NCBI RefSeq assembly: GCF_030814215.1
Contig: NZ_JAUSUT010000001.1
Location: 3,038,001 to 3,102,000, forward strand
Length of the DNA stretch: 64,000 bases
DNA from: Amycolatopsis thermophila
Lineage (GTDB): Bacteria > Actinomycetota > Actinomycetes > Mycobacteriales > Pseudonocardiaceae
Direction: 5' to 3'
Shown piece after piece: positions 50,129 to 58,463 of this stretch. Below the pieces are notes generated by a model. That model was given only the letters and a program-made list of their open reading frames with translations. It had not been told where the DNA came from and searched no databases. The translations under genes and the position numbers were made by a program. Within the stretch, counting starts at the first letter, position 1, and each line of letters starts with the position of its first letter.

Positions 50129-50914
50129 TTGCCCAGCTCGCTGATCATCGTCGCCTTGGCCGCGGCCTGGCTCGTCGTGCTCGTGCCCATGGTCGCCCGC
50201 AAACGTCAGGCGGTCACGCGGACGGCGGACGCCGAACTGGCCGCCCGAGTGGTCCGCAGCGGGGGCGGCGCAGACGACGCGGAGGAGGAGTTCGCGATGC
50301 CCGAGTCCACCCAGCAGAGCGCCGAGGCCGACGACCACGTCGACTACGACCACGTCGACGACGACGTCGAAGAGTTCGACGAGGAGCCGGCCCGCCCGTC
50401 GCGCGGGTACGAACCGCCCTCCGAACGCCGCTACCGGCCGGGTCGCGGCGGGTTCGACCCGGAGGCCGCCGAGATCGCCGCGCGCGCCAAGTACGCGTTC
50501 CGTCAGCGGGTCGTCCTCTGCCTGTTCCTCCTCGCGATCGTCACGGCCGCGGGGGCGGGTTTCCTGACCCCGACGCTGTGGGGACTGCACGCCGTCGTCG
50601 ACCTCCTGCTCGTCGGCTACCTCGTCTACCTGCGCCGGCAGGTGCGCATCGAGGCCGAGATCCGCCAGCGGCGGATGGCCCGGCTCGGTTCCCGCCCCGC
50701 GACGCGCCCCGTGCGGCGCGAGCGCCCGGAGGAGGAGGACTTCGAGGTCGTCTCACCCCCGCCGCGCGAGGTGCCCGGCGTCGAGCGCAGGCCGTCCCCG
50801 GCGTCCCGTCTGCGCGGGCAGGCAGTGGTCGTCGACCTCGAGGACGAGGACCCCGCGTTCCACGACCTGGACGACCCGGACCAGCTCCCGTTCCGGCGGG
50901 CGGTCGGTGAGTAG
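50129..50914 (+). CDS. Divisome membrane protein GlpR/SepX
   Basis: A 261-residue membrane protein. A first helix (SLIIVALAAAWLVVLVPMVA) is followed directly by KRQAVTRTADAEL, then a long acidic, disordered segment (DDHVDYDHVDDDVEEFDEEP) and two helices (about 135-155 and 162-178) and a basic/acidic tail. This order is that of GlpR/SepX, the receptor that binds Glp and is needed for normal septation and sporulation. Start TTG 50129 is chosen for the usual LPSSL N-terminus; GTG 50105 is in frame. Confidence 0.85.
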   Translation: MPSSLIIVALAAAWLVVLVPMVARKRQAVTRTADAELAARVVRSGGGADDAEEEFAMPESTQQSAEADDHVDYDHVDDDVEEFDEEPARPSRGYEPPSERRYRPGRGGFDPEAAEIAARAKYAFRQRVVLCLFLLAIVTAAGAGFLTPTLWGLHAVVDLLLVGYLVYLRRQVRIEAEIRQRRMARLGSRPATRPVRRERPEEEDFEVVSPPPREVPGVERRPSPASRLRGQAVVVDLEDEDPAFHDLDDPDQLPFRRAVGE

Positions 50915-50980
50915 ACCCCCTCGTTGATCGCCTCCGGGCGGTTGCTATGCTTCTGGAGCTTCCTTCGGGAAGTCCAGCAA

Positions 50981-51056
50981 GGGGCTGTAGCGCAGTTGGT
51001 AGCGCGTCTCGTTCGCATCGAGAAGGTCAGGGGTTCGATTCCCCTCAGCTCCACCA
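50981..51056 (+). tRNA. tRNA-Ala(CGC)
   Basis: Acceptor GGGGCTG/CAGCTCC, D arm GCGC-AGTTGGTA-GCGC, anticodon stem TCTCG/CGAGA with loop TTCGCAT (anticodon CGC), T arm AGGGG-TTCGATT-CCCCT, discriminator A and an encoded CCA (51054-51056). It ends the conserved Glp-GlpR block. Confidence 0.95.
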
Positions 51057-51084
51057 CATTAGTCGTCGTACGACCGCTCCTTTC

Positions 51085-51124
51085 GAGGCCGTTTCCGCTG
51101 TTGAGGCGGGAGCGGCCTCTTTGT
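51085..51124 (+). terminator. Terminator after tRNA-Ala
   Basis: GAGGCCG (51085-51091) pairs with CGGCCTC (51113-51119), with inner CCGC/GGCGG pairing, followed by TTTGTCGTTTC. Typical tRNA terminator position. Confidence 0.7.
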
Positions 51125-51253
51125 CGTTTCTGGGCTGGGGAATGCGGAAGATCGGGATGAGCCGGTCTGCTCCGGCGAGCTTGACCCGGCGAACCGGCCG
51201 CGTCTGCTGAGCGGGTGAGGCCGTCGGATGCGGTACGTCACGCACTACCCGGA

Positions 51254-51269
51254 ATACCCCAGGGGGTTT
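51254..51269. promoter_or_regulatory. CsoR/CstR-type operator 1
   Basis: ATACCCCAGGGGGTTT, a near-perfect palindrome with C and G runs, lies 41 bp before the broken CsoR-family gene. The form T-A-C-C-C-C ... G-G-G-G-T is that of CsoR/CstR operators. Confidence 0.7.
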
Positions 51270-51294
51270 GCTACGTTGGGGTCAGCGAAGGGTG

Positions 51295-51519
51295 ATGGTG
51301 GCTGACGCGGCTGCGCCGGTCCACCGGCAGTTGCGCGCGTGATCGAGCAAGGGCGCGACTGCTCTGAGGTCCTCACCCGCTCGCCGCCGTTTCCCGTGCT
51401 CTGACCCGGGCCGGGTTCAAGATCGTGGCCAGCGGTACTGCCAGCAGGCCCGCGACGACGGCGACGAGCCGCCGATAACCGAGCAGGAGCTGGAGCGGTT
51501 GTTCCTGGCGCTGTCCTGA
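51295..51519 (+). pseudogene. Broken CsoR/CstR-family repressor
   Basis: Fragments of a CsoR-family repressor in three frames: APVHRQLRA, then VIEQGRDCSEVLT with the first conserved Cys, then AVSRALTRAGFKIVASG, and finally CQQARDDGDEPPITEQELER and LFLALS with the second Cys and the stop. The joins need single bases at about 51339, 51384 and 51444, and the N-terminal helix is short. CstR senses per/polysulfides and represses sulfide oxidation genes, which follow here. The 51,120-51,590 interval holds this remnant and two operators, but no intact gene. Confidence 0.75.
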
Positions 51520-51564
51520 GCGACCTGTTCCCGGAATGTCCCCGCGGGGACGTCTGTCCCCTGG

Positions 51565-51580
51565 ATACCCCCGGGGGTTT
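51565..51580. promoter_or_regulatory. CsoR/CstR-type operator 2
   Basis: ATACCCCCGGGGGTTT, a perfect 5-bp C/G palindrome plus flanks, lies one base before AGGAGG and the first rhodanese gene. A bound repressor would block transcription of the whole sulfur operon. Confidence 0.75.
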
Positions 51581-51591
51581 AGGAGGATTGC

Positions 51592-51912
51592 ATGTTGGAG
51601 CGGACGCCCGAGATCGGGGTGGACGAGTTCGCCGCCGCGTGGCGGCAGGAGACCCCGTTGATCGATGTGCGATCGCCGGACGAATACGCCGAGGCCCACG
51701 TGCCGGGCGCGGTCAACGTGCCGCTTGCGGACGTGCTGGCCGCGCCGCAGCGGTTCGCCGACCAGGACCTGTACGTGATCTGCAGGTCCGGCGGACGCAG
51801 CGCGACCGCGGCCGACGCGGTGAACGCGGCCGGCGCGCGAGCGGTCTCGGTCGCCGGCGGGACCGCGGGATGGATCGACGCCGGACACGAGGTGAAAGGG
51901 AGTTCGCAGTGA
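51592..51912 (+). CDS. Single-domain rhodanese
   Basis: A 106-residue sulfurtransferase. LIDVRSPDEYAEAHVPGAVN is the CH2A region and Cys 64 in VICRSGGRS the catalytic persulfide-carrying residue. AGGAGG precedes the ATG. It moves sulfane sulfur between thiols. First gene of the sulfur operon; stop overlaps the next start (GTGA). Confidence 0.92.
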   Translation: MLERTPEIGVDEFAAAWRQETPLIDVRSPDEYAEAHVPGAVNVPLADVLAAPQRFADQDLYVICRSGGRSATAADAVNAAGARAVSVAGGTAGWIDAGHEVKGSSQ

Positions 51913-53336
51913 CGACAGCGACGAACGCGGAGCAGCAGGACCGGCTGGCTGGAGACCTGCAGGTCGAGGTCATCGAGACCTCCTCGTTGGGTGATCGCAG
52001 CTACCTCGCCAGCGATGGCGAGGTCGCGGTCGTGATCGACCCGCAGCGCGACGTGGACCGCGTGATCGCGGCCGCCGGCCGGCTCGGCGTGCGCATCGCC
52101 GTGGTCCTGGACACGCACGTGCACAACGACTACGTCTCGGGCGGTCTGGAGCTGGCCAGGCTCACCGGCGCCGAATACGGGCTGTCGGCGGCCGACCAGG
52201 TGCCGTTCGACCACCGCCCACTGTCCGACGGCGACGTGGTGGAGCTGTCGCCGCGGATGCAGGTGCGGGCGATAGCCACCCCGGGCCACACCTTCCACCA
52301 CCTGTCCTTCGTGCTCGAAGGCGAGCAGGGCCCGGTCGGCGTGTTCACCGGCGGATCGCTGCTGTACGGCACGACGGGGCGCACCGATCTGCTGGGCCGG
52401 GACCACAGCGAGGCGCTCGCCCGCCACCAGCACGCCTCCGCGCAGAAGCTCGCGGCTCTGCTGCCGGATGGGGTGCAGATCTGGCCGACCCACGGATTCG
52501 GCAGCTTCTGCTCGGCTACCCAGGCCACGGGCAGTTCGGCGACGCTGGGGCAGCAGAAGGAGTCCAACCCCGCGCTGACGCTGGCCGAGACCGATTTCGT
52601 CGAGCAGACCCTGAAGGGCCTCGACGCCTACCCGGCGTACTACGCGCACATGGGCGTGCGCAACGCCGAAGGGCCCGAGCCGATCGACCTGCGCGAACCT
52701 GCGCGGGCCACGCCGGAGGAGCTGCGGAAGCGGCTGGAGGCGGGCGAGTGGGTCGTCGACCTGCGCTCCCGCAAGGCCTACGTGGCCTCGCACCTGGCCG
52801 GCACGGTCGGCCTCGGCCTGGACGGGCCGATGGTGACCTGGCTCGGCTGGATGATCGACTGGGGTGCCCCGATCACACTGCTCGGGCAGTCCCGTGGGCA
52901 GGTCGCCGAGGCCCAGCGCGAGCTGGCCCGCATCGGCATCGACAAGTTCGCGGCGTCGGCCGTGGGAACCCCCGAGGGCCTGGCGGCTGATCCCGCCCAG
53001 TTGCGCAGCACGCCGACCGCGACCTTCGCGGACCTGGCCGCGGCGCTGAGCGGCAGCACCGGCGGTTTTCCGGCACCGGACGTGGTGCTCGACGTGCGCA
53101 CCAACAACGAGTACGCCTCCGCCCACGTCTCCGGCGCTGTGCACATCCCGCTGTACGAGCTGGTCCAGCGGCGCGGCGAGATCCCGGACGGCACGGTGTG
53201 GGTGCACTGCGGCAGCGGATACCGCGCCACCGCGGCGGCGTCGGTGCTGGAGTCCGCTGGGCGCACGGCCGTGCTCATCGACGACCACTTCGGCGTCGCC
53301 GCCGAGGCCGGCGTGCCCGTGACCGGAGGATCCTGA
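51909..53336 (+). CDS. Persulfide dioxygenase-rhodanese fusion (CstB/ETHE1-like)
   Basis: A 475-residue protein. The metallo-beta-lactamase domain (about 15-255) has the metal motif THVHNDYVSGG, ATPGHTFHHLSF with further His ligands and WPTHGFGSFC. Two rhodanese domains follow: the first (about 265-365) lacks an active Cys and the second holds Cys 434 in VHCGSGYRA. Such fusions oxidise persulfide to sulfite or thiosulfate using O2 and non-haem iron. Operon with rhodaneses and an exporter. Confidence 0.9.
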   Translation: MTTATNAEQQDRLAGDLQVEVIETSSLGDRSYLASDGEVAVVIDPQRDVDRVIAAAGRLGVRIAVVLDTHVHNDYVSGGLELARLTGAEYGLSAADQVPFDHRPLSDGDVVELSPRMQVRAIATPGHTFHHLSFVLEGEQGPVGVFTGGSLLYGTTGRTDLLGRDHSEALARHQHASAQKLAALLPDGVQIWPTHGFGSFCSATQATGSSATLGQQKESNPALTLAETDFVEQTLKGLDAYPAYYAHMGVRNAEGPEPIDLREPARATPEELRKRLEAGEWVVDLRSRKAYVASHLAGTVGLGLDGPMVTWLGWMIDWGAPITLLGQSRGQVAEAQRELARIGIDKFAASAVGTPEGLAADPAQLRSTPTATFADLAAALSGSTGGFPAPDVVLDVRTNNEYASAHVSGAVHIPLYELVQRRGEIPDGTVWVHCGSGYRATAAASVLESAGRTAVLIDDHFGVAAEAGVPVTGGS

Positions 53337-53944
53337 TGACTCGAGACAACGAGATGACCGAAACCCTCCCCAAGACCCTCGGTGTCGGCCAGGTGCGCGA
53401 GAGCCGCGCCACGGACCCGCAGGTCCGGCTGATCGACGTGCGCACCCCCGGGGAGTTCGCCGCAGCCCACATCCCCGGGTCGTACAACGTCCCCCTGGAC
53501 CTGTTGCGCGAGCACCGCGCCGAGCTCACCGCCGACCACGGCGACCCGGTGGTGCTCGTGTGCGCTTCGGGCGCCCGCGCGGAGCAGGCGCGCTCCGTGC
53601 TGGAAACAGCGGGTCTGGAGCGGCTCAGCGTGCTCCGCGGCGGCGTCACGTCCTGGGAGCAGGAAGGCGGGGAGCTCAACCGCGGCCGCGGAACCTGGGC
53701 GATGGAGCGGCAGGTGCGCCTGGCGGCCGGACTGCTCGTGCTCACCGGCGTGGTCGCCAGCACCGCCTTCGACCCGCTCAAGTGGGTCGCCGGGTTCGTC
53801 GGTGCCGGCCTGACCTTCGCGGCGATCACCGGCACCTGCGCCATGTCCCGCGTTCTGGGGCTGCTTCCGCACAACCGCACGTGCTCCGGGGACGGCCGAG
53901 CACTGCTCGCGGCCCTCACCGGTGACGGTGCCGCGGCGAAGTAG
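53336..53944 (+). CDS. Rhodanese with C-terminal membrane domain (YgaP-like, DUF2892)
   Basis: A 202-residue protein. The rhodanese domain (about 15-115) has Cys 76 in VLVCASGARAEQ. Two membrane helices follow (about 130-150 and 153-175) with TGTCAM between them, as in YgaP. It probably brings sulfurtransfer to the membrane next to the exporter. Its start overlaps the preceding stop by one base (TGATG). Confidence 0.88.
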   Translation: MTRDNEMTETLPKTLGVGQVRESRATDPQVRLIDVRTPGEFAAAHIPGSYNVPLDLLREHRAELTADHGDPVVLVCASGARAEQARSVLETAGLERLSVLRGGVTSWEQEGGELNRGRGTWAMERQVRLAAGLLVLTGVVASTAFDPLKWVAGFVGAGLTFAAITGTCAMSRVLGLLPHNRTCSGDGRALLAALTGDGAAAK

Positions 53945-53984
53945 CCGGGCTCGACGGGAGCGCGCTCCGGGATAGGTGGTTTTC

Positions 53985-54767
53985 GTGTACTTGGCCGTGG
54001 TCTTCGGCGCCGTGATCGGCCTCGTGCTGGGGCTGCTCGGCGCGGGCGGGTCGATCCTGGCCGTTCCGGCCCTCGTGTACGGCGTGGGGCAGCCGCTGCA
54101 GGCGGCGATCCCCACCTCGCTGGTCGTGGTCGCGCTCTCGTCGCTCGGCGGGCTCGTTCCGCGCGAGCGGCGCCGAGCGGTGCGGTGGCCCGTGTCGCTG
54201 GTCTTCGGCGCCGCGGGCGTTCCCGCCGCCTTCGGTGGGACGGCGCTCGGGCGGCTGTTCCCGCAGAACTGGCTGCTGCTGGCCTTCGCGGTGCTCATGG
54301 TCGTCGTGGCGGTGCGGATGTTGCGCGGTGGCGACAACCCGACCGGGGCGTGCCGCACGCGCGACGGCGGGATCCGTTGGCGCAGCTGTCTGCCCAAGGC
54401 CGTGCTCGCCGGGGCGTTCGTCGGTGTGCTCACCGGGCTGTTCGGGGTCGGCGGCGGTTTCGTTGTCGTTCCGGTCCTGGCCCTGCTCCTCGGGCTGGGA
54501 GCGCAGGAGGCGGTGGCGACCTCCCTGGTCGTGGTGCTTATCAACGCGGTGGCCGGATTCGCCGCCCACTGGGGCGCGGCGGCCGAGATCGACTACCGGG
54601 TGCTGCTGCTGTTCGCCGGCGGGGCGCTGCTGGTGTCCACAGTGGCCGCCGCGGTCTCGACGCGGCTGAATCCTGCGACGGTGCGCCGGTGGTTCTCCTA
54701 CGTGGTACTGGCCGTGGCGGTCTTCGTCGCCGCGGCCGCGCTCGTCAACCCCTCGGCCCTGGGCTGA
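53985..54767 (+). CDS. TauE/SafE-family sulfite exporter
   Basis: A 260-residue membrane permease with two related halves. GLVLGLLGAGGSILAVPAL and VLTGLFGVGGGFVVVPVLAL are the family-specific Gly-rich repeats, each followed by TSLVVV. About eight hydrophobic helices. It exports sulfite or related anions made by persulfide oxidation. GTG 53985 lies five bases after AGGTGG. Confidence 0.88.
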   Translation: MYLAVVFGAVIGLVLGLLGAGGSILAVPALVYGVGQPLQAAIPTSLVVVALSSLGGLVPRERRRAVRWPVSLVFGAAGVPAAFGGTALGRLFPQNWLLLAFAVLMVVVAVRMLRGGDNPTGACRTRDGGIRWRSCLPKAVLAGAFVGVLTGLFGVGGGFVVVPVLALLLGLGAQEAVATSLVVVLINAVAGFAAHWGAAAEIDYRVLLLFAGGALLVSTVAAAVSTRLNPATVRRWFSYVVLAVAVFVAAAALVNPSALG

Positions 54768-54863
54768 TCCCGGTGGACGGAAGGAAACGGCACGTTCGGC
54801 CGCTGACAGCCCTGCAAAGCAACGCCCGCCCCGACCGCGGCGGTCCGATGTGGAAGGTTCGTC

Positions 54864-55517
54864 ATGTCCACTGATCTCGGCCGTGCCCAGCAGGAGCACT
54901 GGCAGTCGGTCTACCGGTCCGCGCCGTACATGTACGGCGACCAGCCCTCCGAGCCGTGCCGCAGCGCGGCGGAGCTGTTCCGCGCCGAGCAGGCGCGCAC
55001 GGTGCTCGAACTCGGAGCCGGCCATGGCAGGGATGCGCTGTTCTTCGCAGAACGGGGCTTCCACGTGCACGCCGCCGATTTCAGCTCGACCGGGATCGAG
55101 CAGTTGCGAAGGCGCGCGGAGCGCGAGGGAGTGGCGGAGAACGTGACCACGCTGGTGCACGACGTCCGCGACCCGATCCCGATGCCCGAGCGCAGTGTGG
55201 ACGCCGTGTTCGCGCACATGCTGCTGTGCATGGCGCTGTCCACCGACGAGATCCACACGGTGGTCCGCGAGGTCGGACGCGTGCTGCGGCCGGGCGGTGC
55301 GTTCGTCTACACCGCGCGCCACACCGGCGACGACCACTTCGGCACGGGAACGGCCCACGGCGACGGCATCTACGAGCAGGGCGGGTTCGCCGTGCACTTC
55401 TTCGACGACGAGCTCGTCAGCTCGCTTGCGCGAGGGTGGGAGCTGCGCGAGGTGCACGCCTTCGAAGAAGGCGAACTGCCGCGACGCCTCTGGCGCGTCA
55501 CCCAGATCAAGCGCTGA
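54864..55517 (+). CDS. Class I SAM-dependent methyltransferase
   Basis: A 217-residue methyltransferase. SAM motif I is VLELGAGHGRDALFF (about 46-60), with the acidic post-I residue in HAADFSS, and motif IV in RSVDAVFAHML. The first 40 residues carry a Tyr/Trp-rich stretch (HWQSVYRSAPYMYGDQPS). The substrate is unknown. Same direction as the sulfur operon after a 96-bp gap, so a role in thiol or tellurite/thiopurine-like methylation is possible but unproven. Confidence 0.8.
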   Translation: MSTDLGRAQQEHWQSVYRSAPYMYGDQPSEPCRSAAELFRAEQARTVLELGAGHGRDALFFAERGFHVHAADFSSTGIEQLRRRAEREGVAENVTTLVHDVRDPIPMPERSVDAVFAHMLLCMALSTDEIHTVVREVGRVLRPGGAFVYTARHTGDDHFGTGTAHGDGIYEQGGFAVHFFDDELVSSLARGWELREVHAFEEGELPRRLWRVTQIKR

Positions 55518-55801
55518 GCCGGTTTCCCGCGCAATGGCGCGGAATCCGCGGAGCCGACGCGTGCCGGTATCGGGCTGGACGCAACTGCCTATCCCTCGGA
55601 CCGCGTCGACGCCTGTCGTGGTACAGGAGGATCTCGGTCTCCGGCGGTGTGCTCTGCACTTTCGAGTCTGGGACGTTCCTTGTCGTGATCGGTCTGGTTC
55701 ACGTCGTGGTGCGGGTCAGGATCCTGCACATCTTTCGGAAGTCGCACCGCGGCGCGGTGGGACGCGCACGACGGCCGCAACCACGTGGTCACGGTGGGGG
55801 G
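55518..55801. other. Gap without a supported gene
   Basis: The 284 bp between the convergent methyltransferase and DUF4097 genes contain only short frames without starts, family signals or membrane pattern. No clear terminator is seen. Confidence 0.4.
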
Positions 55802-56632
55802 TCAGGCGGGGTGGATCGTGATGTCGCCGCCGTGGCTGCGGGCTCGCACCTTGATCGTTCGCGCGGGGTGCGAAGGCGCCGTCACCGTGTTGCGGACTCG
55901 CCCGGCTGAGGTGTGCGCGTCCAGCTCGATCGCGGAGCCCCCGGGGGCCCCGACCGCGACCCCGCCGGTAGCGGTGTACAGGTCGGCCGGGCCGCTGCCG
56001 AGCTCGCCGACCCGGATGGCGCCGTTCGCCGTCCTGGCGTCGACACCGGCACGCGCCACGCCGACCGTGATGTCCCCGTTGATCGCGTCCACCTGGAGAT
56101 CACCGGCGACCTCGCCGATCCAGCTGTCCCGGCCGATGTTCTTCACCACCGCCCCGCCGCCGACCCGGCCGATCCGGATGTCCCCGTTGCCGCTGACGTC
56201 GGCCTGACCGGTCACGTCGTCCACGACCACCGTGCCGCCGGTGGTCTTCAACCGCACATCGGCCGCCCGCTCCACCCGGATGTCCCCGGTCGGCGTCTTC
56301 AGCCGGCACGAGCCGACCACGCCCTCGACCACACAGTCACCGTTCGCCGTGTCGCCCCGCACGTCCGAACCGGCCGGCAGCTCCACCAGCACCTCGACCG
56401 AGCCGTACTTGCTGCTGAACACCGTGCGCAGCTTGGGGTGCCGCACCAGCAGCTTCCCGTCGGCGAACGACACGACGGCCTGCTCGGCGGCCTTGACGTC
56501 CAGCTCCCAGGACGGATCGGCCGGGCGGACCTCGACCACGGTGTCGGTGCGGTCGCCGGCCCGGAACCGGACGTCGCCGAAGATGATGTCGACGGTCGCC
56601 GAGATCGGCCGAGGCGTGTCGAAGGTGGGCAT
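55802..56632 (-). CDS. DUF4097 beta-strand repeat protein
   Basis: A 276-residue protein made of many short beta strands with G-D-I-R/T-V repeats (TGDIRVERAADVRL, NGDIRIGRVGG, NGDITVGVARAG), the pattern of DUF4097 beta-helix-like adhesin-type proteins. No signal peptide. GGGAGG lies seven bases before ATG 56632. It is divergent from an ABC exporter operon (149 bp). Function unknown; such genes often adjoin stress or transporter genes. Confidence 0.82.
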   Translation of the reverse strand: MPTFDTPRPISATVDIIFGDVRFRAGDRTDTVVEVRPADPSWELDVKAAEQAVVSFADGKLLVRHPKLRTVFSSKYGSVEVLVELPAGSDVRGDTANGDCVVEGVVGSCRLKTPTGDIRVERAADVRLKTTGGTVVVDDVTGQADVSGNGDIRIGRVGGGAVVKNIGRDSWIGEVAGDLQVDAINGDITVGVARAGVDARTANGAIRVGELGSGPADLYTATGGVAVGAPGGSAIELDAHTSAGRVRNTVTAPSHPARTIKVRARSHGGDITIHPA

Positions 56633-56781
56633 CGCGGTACCTCCCGAGGAGTCGAACTGCTGATGCCGACGACGATCGCCCACGTGCCTGACACCCGGCA
56701 GCCACTGTGCCCAACACCGCCACGGCAGCCGTGTCAGCCCGGTGACTGCCCCGTGTCAGAGCTGCCGAAGACAGTGTCGGC

Positions 56782-57723
56782 ATGACGGATTTCGCGATCA
56801 CGGCTTCCGGACTCCGGAAGTCCTACCAAGACAAGGTCGTGCTCGACGGCATCGATCTGAACGTCCGCGCGGGAACGGTCTTCTCCCTGCTCGGGCCGAA
56901 CGGCGCCGGCAAGACCACGACGGTGAACGTGCTGACCACGTTGTCGAAGGCCGACGGTGGGACGGTCCGCGTCGCGGGGCACGACATCGCCACCGAGGCC
57001 AAGGCGGTGCGCGCGGCGATCGGTGTCACCGGCCAGTTCGCGGCGGTGGACGAGCTGCTGACGGGGCAGGAGAACCTGCAGCTGATGGTGGACCTCAACC
57101 GGGTTCCCGCCAAGGACGGCCAGCGGGTCGTCACCGAGCTGCTGGACCGCTTCGACCTCGTCGAGGCGGCGCGGAAGCCCGCGTCGACCTACTCCGGCGG
57201 CATGCGCCGGAAGCTCGACCTGGCCATGACGCTCGTCGGCAACCCGCGGATCATCTTCCTGGACGAGCCGACGACCGGTCTGGACCCGCGCAGCCGCCGC
57301 ACGATGTGGTCGATCATCCGCGACCTCGTGGCCGACGGCGTGACCATCTTCCTCACCACCCAGTACCTCGAAGAAGCCGACCAGCTGGCCGACCGCGTCG
57401 CGGTGCTCGACCAGGGCCGCCTCGTCGCCGAGGGCACGCCCGACGAGCTCAAGCGGCGTCTCCCCGGCACCCACGTCCGGCTCCGGTTCGCCACCGGCGC
57501 GGAGCTCGACGTCGCCGCCCGGATCTTCGCCGGGTCCACACGGGACGATGACGCGCTGAGCCTCCGGGTGCCCGGCGACGGCGGAACGGATTCGTTGCGA
57601 GCGCTGCTGGACACGCTCGACGAGCACTCGCTCAAGGCAGAGGGGTTCACGGTGCACACACCGGACCTCGACGACGTTTTCCTCGCCCTCACGGGCCGCA
57701 CCACGGAGGTTGCCGCGAAATGA
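56782..57723 (+). CDS. DrrA-type ABC exporter ATP-binding protein
   Basis: A 313-residue ATPase. Walker A GPNGAGKTTTV (about 38-48), signature SGGMRRKLDLAM, Walker B IIFLDEPTTGLDPRS and His in TTQYLEEAD are all intact. The C-terminal 90 residues carry the DrrA-type extension (HVRLRFATG). It energises the permease encoded next, which overlaps as ATGA. Substrates of this family are lipophilic drugs or lipids. Confidence 0.9.
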   Translation: MTDFAITASGLRKSYQDKVVLDGIDLNVRAGTVFSLLGPNGAGKTTTVNVLTTLSKADGGTVRVAGHDIATEAKAVRAAIGVTGQFAAVDELLTGQENLQLMVDLNRVPAKDGQRVVTELLDRFDLVEAARKPASTYSGGMRRKLDLAMTLVGNPRIIFLDEPTTGLDPRSRRTMWSIIRDLVADGVTIFLTTQYLEEADQLADRVAVLDQGRLVAEGTPDELKRRLPGTHVRLRFATGAELDVAARIFAGSTRDDDALSLRVPGDGGTDSLRALLDTLDEHSLKAEGFTVHTPDLDDVFLALTGRTTEVAAK

Positions 57724-58463
57724 AGTCCCAGTCGCTCGTGATGTTGCGCCGCAACTTCAAGCACATCGCCCGCAACCCGGTCACCGTGTTCAACGCCGTG
57801 CTCATGCCGATCGTGGTCATGGTGATGTTCGTGTACATGCTCGGCGGCGCGTTCAGCGTCGGGGTCGACTACGTCGACTACGCCACGCCCGGCCTGATGC
57901 TGCTGGCCATCTGCTACGGACTGGGCGGCGTGGCGACGTCGGTGAACTCCGACATGACCAAGGGCATCATCAACCGCTTCAAGGTCATGGACGTTTCCCG
58001 CAGCGCGGTGCTCAACGGGCACGTCATCGCCAGCGTGCTGACCAACCTGCTCGCCATCGCGGCGCTCGTCGGGGTGGCCTTCCTGCTGGGATTCAGCCCG
58101 CAGGCGGATTTCCTCGACTGGCTCGGGGTCCTCGGCGTGGTCGTGCTGCTCGGTGTCGCTGCCGGCTGGTTGACCGTCGCGCTGGGACTGGCGGCGAAGT
58201 CGGTGGAAACGGCGGGGATGGCGGCGGTGCCGCTGGTCATGCTCCCGTTCTTCAGCAGCGCGATCGTGCCGGCGGACAAGATGGGGCCGGGCCTGCGCGA
58301 GTTCGCGGAGTACCAGCCCTTCACGCCGATCATCGAAACCCTGCGCGGGCTGCTCAACGGTGGTCCGGCCACCGGCGACGTGGTCGCCGCGCTCGCCTGG
58401 TGCGCCGGGATCGCGCTAGTCGGCTACCTGTGGGCGTCGTCCACGTTCAAGAAGCGAGCGTGA
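57720..58463 (+). CDS. DrrB-type ABC exporter permease
   Basis: A 247-residue ABC-2 permease with six hydrophobic segments: VFNAVLMPIVVMVMFVYML near the N-terminus, then GLMLLAICYGLGG, ASVLTNLLAIAALVGVAFLL, LGVLGVVVLLGVAAGWL, GMAAVPLVMLPFFSSAIV and a last one near the end. EYQPFTPIIETLRGLL is a typical family block. Couples with the DrrA-type ATPase. Its 3' end overlaps the convergent regulator gene by 17 bp. Confidence 0.9.
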   Translation: MKSQSLVMLRRNFKHIARNPVTVFNAVLMPIVVMVMFVYMLGGAFSVGVDYVDYATPGLMLLAICYGLGGVATSVNSDMTKGIINRFKVMDVSRSAVLNGHVIASVLTNLLAIAALVGVAFLLGFSPQADFLDWLGVLGVVVLLGVAAGWLTVALGLAAKSVETAGMAAVPLVMLPFFSSAIVPADKMGPGLREFAEYQPFTPIIETLRGLLNGGPATGDVVAALAWCAGIALVGYLWASSTFKKRA

